5,382 nucleotides of DNA from JBEGQX01 sp041180805 (lineage in GTDB: Bacteria > Planctomycetota > Planctomycetia > Gemmatales > Gemmataceae), in contig JBEGQX010000151.1 in the NCBI GenBank assembly GCA_041180805.1, positions 1-5,382 of the forward strand, in the 5' to 3' direction. Position 1 is the first letter of the stretch. Every line of letters starts with the position of its first letter. Shown one piece after another: positions 1 to 5,382 of this stretch. Below the pieces are notes generated by a model. The model was given only the letters and a program-made list of their open reading frames with translations, was not told the origin of the DNA and made no database searches. The translations under genes and the position numbers were made by a program.

Positions 1-1013
1 TTGTCAACCGTTTTGTAACTATTGAAGCTTCATCCATTAAATCTGATCCCAAAGAATCCAATTCGAATATTCATTGGCAAGTGGTGATGAATCCCAGGAA
101 AATAGACGGTGGTAATTATTCACTTCAATTGCCCAAAACAACCTACTTTTTAGACCAAAACCAGAAAGTCATTTTCTCAGAAACAGAAATGGACGGCATT
201 GGGGATATTCAAATATCCCGTAATGGAAGCCTGCCAGCATCCAAAACCAGAGTGGCTTTTTCACCCACAACTCCAGTCCAACCGACATTCGACATAGGTA
301 CGAATTCACTAATTCCTTTAGACAGGCACTTTAAGGCCTCAAAAACGGCAACCCGGGCCTCATACAAAATCAAAGCTATAAGTGGAACACTTACGGATTT
401 GAGAATCATAGAAGATGAAAGGCAAAAAATATCACAAAGAACGCCGCTTTCGTTGATATTGGATTCAAGGGCCTACTGGTCACCTGAAGAATACCCAACA
501 GTTCCTGCCCCTTCACAAGAAGAAATGACTCCTTCAAAATTTATTGACTGGGATCATCCAGCAATTAAAGCTTACTCTCAAACCCCATTTCCCAATGACC
601 AGGATCCTTGGCGAAGATCCATCCAAATTGAAAAGTGGATGCGAAAGAAGTTCAGTTTTTCAAATGGAACTTCTTTTCTACCAGCATCGGAGGTTGCAAG
701 AACCAATAGCGGGGACTGCAGGAATGCCGCCATTTTGCTTGCCGCGGTGCTTAGAAGCGAAGGAATACCAAGCCGGGTAGCCCACGGTTTAGTCTATGTG
801 GAAAGAAATAACCAACCTAGCATGGGTTTTCATATGTGGACCGAAGCTTATGTGAGGGGTCGATGGTGGCCATTAGACGCTACGCAGGGTCTAGGGATTG
901 TTGGGGCAGATCATATCAAATTATCCCATGACACTTATCAAGGTGTTGATTCCATGGCCCCTATGTTGGTAGTTCAAGGTTGTATTGGAAAAATCAAAAT
1001 ATCATTTGATTAA
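1..1013 (+). CDS. Transglutaminase-like domain protein, C-terminal part (5' end outside window)
   Basis: The frame is open from the left edge (first full codon at base 3) to a TAA at 1011-1013, giving 336 residues with no stop, so the true start lies outside the window. GTG codons at 81 and 84 and an ATG at 87 exist, but none has a Shine-Dalgarno-like sequence and the protein reads smoothly through them, so I do not take them as starts. The first ~170 residues look beta-rich and I do not recognise them. The C-terminal half matches the transglutaminase core (PF01841 type). The catalytic Cys is in NSGDCRNAA (Cys codon 717-719), followed by the family-typical LRSEGIPSRVAHGLVYV. The His is in FHMWTEAYV (codon 831-833) and the Asp in WWPLDATQG (codon 876-878), so the triad is intact. 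In bacteria such proteins are usually exported or periplasmic and act as cysteine peptidases or amide-modifying enzymes. The substrate is unknown, and any signal peptide would be upstream of the window. The gene converges on the - strand gene beside it. Confidence 0.88.
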   Translation, partial: VNRFVTIEASSIKSDPKESNSNIHWQVVMNPRKIDGGNYSLQLPKTTYFLDQNQKVIFSETEMDGIGDIQISRNGSLPASKTRVAFSPTTPVQPTFDIGTNSLIPLDRHFKASKTATRASYKIKAISGTLTDLRIIEDERQKISQRTPLSLILDSRAYWSPEEYPTVPAPSQEEMTPSKFIDWDHPAIKAYSQTPFPNDQDPWRRSIQIEKWMRKKFSFSNGTSFLPASEVARTNSGDCRNAAILLAAVLRSEGIPSRVAHGLVYVERNNQPSMGFHMWTEAYVRGRWWPLDATQGLGIVGADHIKLSHDTYQGVDSMAPMLVVQGCIGKIKISFD

Positions 1014-1021
1014 GGCTTTTT
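992..1021. terminator. Weak AT-rich hairpin at the convergent gene ends, possible bidirectional terminator
   Basis: AATCAAA (992-998) pairs with TTTGATT (1005-1011) across a six-base loop. T residues follow at 1017-1021 on the + strand, and a run of T follows on the - strand (A run 989-993 on +). The position fits ends of transcription from both sides. The stem has only one G-C pair and the + strand T run begins five bases after it, so stability is low and the call is tentative. Confidence 0.25.
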
Positions 1022-4000
1022 ATCCGTGCTGGGTACTTTCATTAGGGGATTTTCGCCAGCCTGAAAAAACATCAGGCCACTATCCTCCAGTCCAGGCATG
1101 GCATTTTTTTTCGGGGAATTTTCTGACCAAAAAACAAAACCATGAACCGGGCTAATTCTACCAACATTCACAGCCCAGCTTTTACCATTGGTTATTGGGC
1201 TTCCCACCAGACTAGACCAGGGAATAGCAATTTCTGCATTCCAGCTATTCTCTAGCTCTTTAACCTTAAAAAACCATGCTGGGTTCCAAGAATTATCATT
1301 CCAACACGAATCCAAAGCAGATCCATCTGCGCCAATTTCAAATTGGTAAGCTGTGGTGTAATCCCTGTCCATATCTAATCGAATTACAACCCTATCCATA
1401 AAGGGCTGCATTTTATCCCTTAGAAATTCTCCCTTTACCGGTCGGATTTCATGATTTAAATCTCCACAAGTTACTCCGATAAATAGAAACTGGTCATCGT
1501 AAAAAAACTTAAATTTAAGCAGGGAATTTTCATTCCCCTTGTTGTGTTTGACGGAATTAAATGGAATGCCTTCCCAGCAGGAATCTCCCAAATCACCATC
1601 AACAAGTGGTCTTGTAGCTTTTTTGGAACAAATAAAATTTTTCTTGGGGCAGATGCCTTTTCGTTCCACCAACCAGTTTTCAGTTAGTACATTTTGGCGC
1701 CAGGTCTCGGATGGCTTTTTGCCAAGAAATTCTTGAAACGCCTCCGCTGTACCTTCTGTCAATCCCAGATTTCTTTTTGCCGAATTACTTGCAAAAAGCA
1801 CATTGGGGTTCCTTTGTGCCAAGGGACCATAAAATTGAAATTTTTCGGAAATAGAAATACTATTTTGCAACCAAGCCTTGGACTCCATGGAATTAGCTAA
1901 AACTTTCTTCTCTCCCGCCGTTTGATTTTCAACCTTGGGAATTTCCGGTATTTTAACGCTCTTATTTTTTACTGATTTGTCTTGATCCTTGTTTTCCGTG
2001 GCAAAAATATCTCTTGGGGTTTCAACCTTAAGATTGCCGGTACCAGGAATGCCAATTTTTGATTCTGATTTGGCAATAAACTGTCCAAGCTCATGCCTTC
2101 TTCGAACTTCGGAACTTGCATCATGAACTATCATCCAAACCATCGACTCTGAAGCCTGTTTACTCGCGGGATAATTGGCGATTATCTGCTTATGAACTTC
2201 CCTGGCATGAGCCCAATTTCCAGCCTGGTGAAAATTATTTGCGATACCCATCAAAGTAACTGCGGCTTTTTCATCCGGAAGCTTTTCCACAATGGAATTC
2301 ATTCCGGCCAACATAACCCCTGAATTGCCATTTTCTTGCATTGAAGGGTCACTAAGTTGCCTTAAAAGATTAGCCCCCTGGTATGCTTGAATAATATCTT
2401 TGGAAATACTTTCGAATTGCGGAAGTTCCCGACAATTCAGTCCAATCACAGCGGGCGCCAATCCATCCAAAAATCGCTTACCCCCACCTGCCGCACCAGC
2501 CAAACGGAAATTGAGTTGATTTAATTTTGGGGATTTCTGAATTATCTGCCGTGCATTAAGAGAGGCATCAAAGAGTGGTAATTGCAAAACCGGTGATGGA
2601 GTCACCAAATCAAGTTTTATTAATGATTTATTCAAGGTTTCTGGAATGAAAAATCTTTTCACATCCTGTTTAGCTAACCCGGATTCCTCTAATATTCTGG
2701 AATCTTGGGATTTCGCCTTCTCTATAGCCTTTAGCAAGGCATGAAAAATTGTCTGTGATCTGCATGATGAAAAATCTTCAAGGTTTTCTGAATAAACAAC
2801 AACATCCGGTCGGGAAGTTTGGATTAGTAAAACTAATTCGCGTACCAATTTATCCGCGGCCATGCCTTCATGCAAAGAGTCCCAATAAGATACCAATTTT
2901 AAAGGATCCCCCTCTTCAAGGCTTTTTTCAGGGTAATTTCCAATTAAAATGGAGCTTGTGGAACCCGAAACTCTTCCAGCTAAATCCATTCGGATATCCC
3001 AAATACTATCAGACTGTTGATTAGGGTCAGTATGTCCAAGGGCACTTGTTCGCAGAATCTGCCCCTCCTCAAATCCCAGTAACGAAGCCAATTCCGGTTG
3101 AAAATTTGACACCTTGGATGAAAAAAGCAACACTCTAGATTTTTTGGCCCCTTGCTGGATGACTTTCCAAGTTTCACCAGCGTCTTGTGATTTCATGACT
3201 AGCCCATATTCCCCAACTGCAATTATTTTTTTTTCATGAACAACTGCCATGGCATGCAAGTTAGCCAAATTATCAACCTTAACGGCATTCCAAACCTGAT
3301 TTTTATCCCTCTTTAAAATAATGGACCCTGGATACCCCGCCAAAATTTGATTTTCCCCAGAGGATACTCCACAGAAAATCTGCATGCATTCAAGCAATTC
3401 TGTGGAAACTGTGGTTTTTGGCTTATTCCACGAAGTGAATGCGGAAGAAGAATCAGACTTGTAAATAACGCCGCCTTTACCGGCAACAGTACATTCCTGC
3501 TCCATAAAATTTAAAATTCTAAAATCACCTTTTAATTCGGAAGAAACTTTTAAGGGAATTATTTTTCCATCTAAAAGCATGGCCAACTGGCCTGAATCAC
3601 CACAAAAAAACGGAACTTTTTTGGGTGTAAAACCAATGGATCTCCAGCACCCATTTCCCTTACCATCCACAGGGGTCCAAGATTTGCCACCGTCGATTGT
3701 TTGAAAAATCCCCGATCCAAAACCTTCCCTACACTCTCCTACCAAAAACCCATTTTGGGGACTGGAAAACCCCACACTGGTTAAGCCGGGGAAAGTATCG
3801 GCAAGAACTCTGGACCACTTGTTACCACCATCTTTAGTGAAAAGTACAACCCCAACACTTCCCAGACCTGGCTGGATTTCGACACCAACCGTCCAACCAA
3901 CATTAGGATTTAAAAAATGGACCGAACGAAGAGATGCTTCAGAACCAGAGGGCTGCCTTTCCCAGTAGTCGCCTCCATCAATAGTGTGCCAGATAACCCC

Positions 4001-4162
4001 CTGGTCACCTACCGCCCAACCCTCATTTTTGTCAATAAATTGAACGGAACGCAAAGTCGCGTCATTGAAATAACGGCCTGTCTCAAAAAAACCAAAAGCA
4101 TAATTGTTAAAAAGACAAATAAACGCGATAACCAAAAAACAAGTACTTCGATTCCATGACAT
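1010..4162 (-). CDS. Exported multidomain protein: YCF48-like propeller plus CBM9-like domain
   Basis: This complete 1050-residue protein starts at an ATG (4162-4160). A GAG lies 8 bases upstream as a modest ribosome-binding site, and a signal peptide follows at once: a basic N-terminus, a hydrophobic core at about residues 8-22, and likely cleavage after Ala-Phe-Gly at 22-24. Residues ~30-335 form a YCF48/BNR-type propeller with clear DGGxxW motifs near 62, 111 and 157 and a DAGETW variant near 327. Residues ~338-550 are poorly defined and resemble a degenerate LmbE/PIG-L fold. Residues ~635-690 look like a TPR-type helical hairpin. Residues ~705-755 are a Lys/Glu/Asn-rich linker. Residues ~848-1036 match a CBM9/DOMON-like beta-sandwich, with VDGDLGDSCWE at the start and AEIAIPWSSL towards the end. 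YCF48 in phototrophs assists photosystem II assembly, but bacterial YCF48-related exported proteins outside phototrophs have no settled role, so photosynthesis should not be inferred. A binding or scaffold function at the cell surface is my inference. The gene lies 74 bases after the phosphatase gene on the same strand. Confidence 0.9.
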   Translation of the reverse strand: MSWNRSTCFLVIAFICLFNNYAFGFFETGRYFNDATLRSVQFIDKNEGWAVGDQGVIWHTIDGGDYWERQPSGSEASLRSVHFLNPNVGWTVGVEIQPGLGSVGVVLFTKDGGNKWSRVLADTFPGLTSVGFSSPQNGFLVGECREGFGSGIFQTIDGGKSWTPVDGKGNGCWRSIGFTPKKVPFFCGDSGQLAMLLDGKIIPLKVSSELKGDFRILNFMEQECTVAGKGGVIYKSDSSSAFTSWNKPKTTVSTELLECMQIFCGVSSGENQILAGYPGSIILKRDKNQVWNAVKVDNLANLHAMAVVHEKKIIAVGEYGLVMKSQDAGETWKVIQQGAKKSRVLLFSSKVSNFQPELASLLGFEEGQILRTSALGHTDPNQQSDSIWDIRMDLAGRVSGSTSSILIGNYPEKSLEEGDPLKLVSYWDSLHEGMAADKLVRELVLLIQTSRPDVVVYSENLEDFSSCRSQTIFHALLKAIEKAKSQDSRILEESGLAKQDVKRFFIPETLNKSLIKLDLVTPSPVLQLPLFDASLNARQIIQKSPKLNQLNFRLAGAAGGGKRFLDGLAPAVIGLNCRELPQFESISKDIIQAYQGANLLRQLSDPSMQENGNSGVMLAGMNSIVEKLPDEKAAVTLMGIANNFHQAGNWAHAREVHKQIIANYPASKQASESMVWMIVHDASSEVRRRHELGQFIAKSESKIGIPGTGNLKVETPRDIFATENKDQDKSVKNKSVKIPEIPKVENQTAGEKKVLANSMESKAWLQNSISISEKFQFYGPLAQRNPNVLFASNSAKRNLGLTEGTAEAFQEFLGKKPSETWRQNVLTENWLVERKGICPKKNFICSKKATRPLVDGDLGDSCWEGIPFNSVKHNKGNENSLLKFKFFYDDQFLFIGVTCGDLNHEIRPVKGEFLRDKMQPFMDRVVIRLDMDRDYTTAYQFEIGADGSALDSCWNDNSWNPAWFFKVKELENSWNAEIAIPWSSLVGSPITNGKSWAVNVGRISPVHGFVFWSENSPKKNAMPGLEDSGLMFFQAGENPLMKVPSTDKKP
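1055..1621 (-). other. CBM9/DOMON-like C-terminal domain of the 1050-residue protein
   Basis: Residues ~848-1036 carry hallmarks of the carbohydrate-binding family 9-like fold. These are an opening VDGDLGDSCWEGIP, a strand pair around FKFFYDDQFLFIGVTC, a central DRVVIRLDMDRD followed by YQFEIGADGSALD, and the amphipathic AEIAIPWSSL before the WAVNVGRI strand. In this family the domain binds sugars or haem-like ligands, or serves as a surface-binding module. The ligand here cannot be told from the sequence. It ends about 14 residues before the stop, with a Lys-rich tail. Confidence 0.72.
1898..2050 (-). other. Lys/Glu/Asn-rich linker in the 1050-residue protein
   Basis: Residues ~705-755 are low in complexity and strongly charged, with a short tandem KSVKNKSVK and few hydrophobic residues. 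This is best read as a flexible linker separating the helical middle region from the C-terminal part. Confidence 0.6.
3158..4021 (-). repeat. Seven propeller-blade repeats (YCF48/BNR type) within the 1050-residue protein
   Basis: Seven units can be read, each with a G-x-x-x-G strand followed by a turn that often holds DGGxxW. They lie at about residues 48-70 (GWAVGDQG, TIDGGDYWE), 89-119 (GWTVG, TKDGGNKWS), 138-165 (GFLVGEC, TIDGGKSWT), 184-206 (FFCGDSG, turn motif lost), 223-248 (CTVAGKGG, FTSWNK), 273-294 (ILAGYPG, NQVWNAV) and 313-335 (IIAVGEYG, SQDAGETWK). Units 1-3 and 7 are canonical and 4-6 are degenerate. Seven blades is the number known for Ycf48, so the propeller looks complete. The blade count is my own reading and has not been computed. 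Confidence 0.7.
4090..4162 (-). other. Signal peptide of the 1050-residue protein
   Basis: Residues 1-24 show a short polar and basic start (Trp-Asn-Arg), a hydrophobic core rich in Leu, Val, Ile, Phe and Cys, and a small-residue end (Ala at -3, Gly at -1). This is a Sec-type signal peptide. The Cys at 8 and 16 lie inside the core and lack a lipobox context, so a lipoprotein is unlikely. Confidence 0.75.
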
Positions 4163-4236
4163 ATCTTTTTCTCAACCCTTATGGGAATTAAGAAAAGTAT
4201 TGTCCTTAAAAACCTTACTTTAGGTCAACCCCGGGT

Positions 4237-5382
4237 TTATTGCCAAATAAAAGAAGGCACCTCAAGTTGGCACTTTTCAGGGTTGGGAATTTCCAGAAAT
4301 TTGGCCAAAATTGCCGCAGCCAAAGTCGGGGCAACTTTTTCCTTATAAAGACCTGGCTTTACACCACCCCCAAAAACTACCAAAGGCACATGCGTATCAT
4401 ATTTGTGGGGGCTACCATGCGTTGTGCCAGTCAAATAATTTCCAGGGACATAATAAGGTTTTAATAAAACATACAGATCACCACACCTGTCCGGGTGATA
4501 GGAAAGGGCAATTTGCGTAAGCAAATTAGACTCAGATTGCTTGCTGTTTGCAAAATCATTTACCCCAAAAGCATCCGCGATCCCTTTTTGTTTTTTCACC
4601 CACCCCTTGGAAAAATTGATTATGTCATCTAATTTTATTGATTTTTCACTAAGAACCGCCTTGTTGAAATAAACGAAACCATTTGTAAAAGACTCAACAT
4701 ATTTCCCCTTGGAGCCACTTTTACCAAATTTTGCGGCTAATTCATTCTCCAGTTCTTTGCCCAGCAAATCAGTGTTAACCCTTCCCGCATCGACTCCCTT
4801 GTTTTTTGAAACTTCAGGAATGGGACAAATTCCGTGATCAGCAGAAATCACAATCGTGTAATTCTTGCGACCAATTTTTTCATCAAGAAATGCAATCAAT
4901 CTGTTAAGCAGGTCATCGGTTCGCAAGGTGGTATCAAACACCTCCTGGGAGTCCGGCCCCCAAGTGTGCCCCACAGGATCATTGCTGGAAAATGAAATCG
5001 AAAGAAAATCTTTGCTATCTGTTTGCCCCAGCTTTTCAGCAACCACCGCCTTTTTCATCAACTCAAAAAGTACCTCATTCCCAAAAGGCGAATTGTACAA
5101 GGCCTCAAAATAGTCAGCCTGAGTTTTACCAAAAGGATGAGGAAAAGATTTACCCTGTCCCTTGCCAAGCCCCTCCCCTTGCTGGTCATCAGGACCGGCA
5201 ATATTCGCATAATCTAGCGATGGCTTAAATTTTTTCCACGCTTTCCCTTTCCATTGGTTCACAAAGCCAGACTCATTGAATTCCTTAACCCATTTGGGGA
5301 AACTTGATTGATAATAATTCGAAGTTTGAAATCCACCGACCCCTGAATCAAACCAAAAGCAATAATCCGGTGAAAAACCAGC
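4237..5382 (-). CDS. PafA-like alkaline phosphatase / type I phosphodiesterase, C-terminal part (5' end outside window)
   Basis: The frame is open from the right edge to a TAA (4239-4237), giving 381 residues, roughly the last two thirds of a ~550-residue enzyme. A GTG at 5262-5260 is internal, because the 40 codons before it also match the family (for example FPKWVKEFN). The family is the alkaline phosphatase superfamily, nucleotide pyrophosphatase/phosphodiesterase branch (PF01663), closest in style to PafA, a periplasmic Zn-dependent phosphate-irrepressible phosphatase. Metal ligands visible are the Asp and His of NDPVGHTWGP (codons 4980-4978 and 4968-4966), the Asp-His of SADHGICPIPE (4839-4834), and the His of TTHGSPHKYDTHVP (4419-4417). 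The nucleophile Thr and the Asn, Lys and Arg of the phosphate site belong to the missing N-terminal part and cannot be checked. A signal peptide is expected but unseen. The probable role is phosphomonoester hydrolysis to release phosphate. The next gene starts 74 bases downstream on the same strand, which suggests co-transcription. Confidence 0.87.
   Translation of the reverse strand, partial: AGFSPDYCFWFDSGVGGFQTSNYYQSSFPKWVKEFNESGFVNQWKGKAWKKFKPSLDYANIAGPDDQQGEGLGKGQGKSFPHPFGKTQADYFEALYNSPFGNEVLFELMKKAVVAEKLGQTDSKDFLSISFSSNDPVGHTWGPDSQEVFDTTLRTDDLLNRLIAFLDEKIGRKNYTIVISADHGICPIPEVSKNKGVDAGRVNTDLLGKELENELAAKFGKSGSKGKYVESFTNGFVYFNKAVLSEKSIKLDDIINFSKGWVKKQKGIADAFGVNDFANSKQSESNLLTQIALSYHPDRCGDLYVLLKPYYVPGNYLTGTTHGSPHKYDTHVPLVVFGGGVKPGLYKEKVAPTLAAAILAKFLEIPNPEKCQLEVPSFIWQ

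Noticed and set aside
81..89. GTG/GTG/ATG cluster as the start of the transglutaminase-like gene
   Set aside because: There is no Shine-Dalgarno-like sequence, and the same frame stays open to the left edge with protein-like composition, so the gene more likely begins outside the window.
2749..3024. Open + strand frame of 91 codons inside the 1050-residue gene
   Set aside because: It is antisense to a continuous coding region, has no family-like motif, and has a composition typical of a shadow frame.
3917..4159. Open + strand frame of 80 codons opposite the start of the 1050-residue gene
   Set aside because: It lies wholly antisense to the signal peptide and first propeller blades, has no recognisable domain and no ribosome-binding site, and is what an AT-rich antisense frame gives by chance.
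4196..4228. Possible promoter for the 1050-residue gene: TTGACC (4228-4223 on the - strand) and AATACT (4201-4196)
   Set aside because: The spacer is 21 bases, too long for a standard sigma-70 promoter, and the -10 match is poor.
4227..4237. AACCCCGGGTT palindrome at the end of the phosphatase gene
   Set aside because: Its two arms are separated by one base, so it cannot form a hairpin with a workable loop, and no T run follows it on the - strand in terminator fashion.
4865..5228. Overlapping + strand open frames opposite the phosphatase gene
   Set aside because: The - strand frame carries conserved metal-binding motifs throughout this stretch. The + strand frames have none and overlap one another.
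5260..5262. GTG as the start of the phosphatase gene
   Set aside because: The 40 codons upstream match the PafA family and stay open to the window edge. A start here would also remove the nucleophile region.

Overview
The window most resembles a chromosomal segment of a bacterium from the Planctomycetota or a similar lineage. GC content is in the low 40s by eye. The reasons are a large exported protein built on a YCF48-type propeller with a C-terminal carbohydrate-binding-like domain, a PafA-type alkaline phosphatase, and a secreted-style transglutaminase-like protein. The phylum is an inference from gene content and family style. No rRNA, tRNA or marker gene is present to fix it.

Layout: three protein-coding genes fill almost all of the window, and two of them run off its ends. 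On the + strand, the left edge carries the C-terminal 336 residues of a transglutaminase-like cysteine-protease-fold protein (1-1013) with an intact Cys-His-Asp triad. On the - strand, a complete 1050-residue exported protein (4162-1010) has a signal peptide, a seven-blade YCF48/BNR-type propeller, a middle region resembling a degenerate LmbE/PIG-L fold, a helical TPR-like stretch, a Lys-rich linker and a CBM9-like C-terminal domain. Upstream of it on the same strand is the C-terminal 381 residues of a PafA-like alkaline phosphatase (5382-4237).

The two - strand genes are 74 bases apart, face the same way and have no visible terminator between them, so they may be co-transcribed. The transglutaminase gene converges on them, and its stop codon overlaps the stop of the 1050-residue gene in a shared TTAA. 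An AT-rich hairpin sits at this junction. There is no intergenic stretch over 300 bases.

The 1050-residue protein carries an N-terminal signal peptide, and the two partial genes belong to families that are usually exported. The group may therefore work on phosphate scavenging, surface binding and protein or peptide processing at the cell envelope, but nothing here proves a shared pathway. I see no mobile element, CRISPR array, RNA gene or defence-like system. The most interesting item is the multi-domain architecture of the 1050-residue protein.
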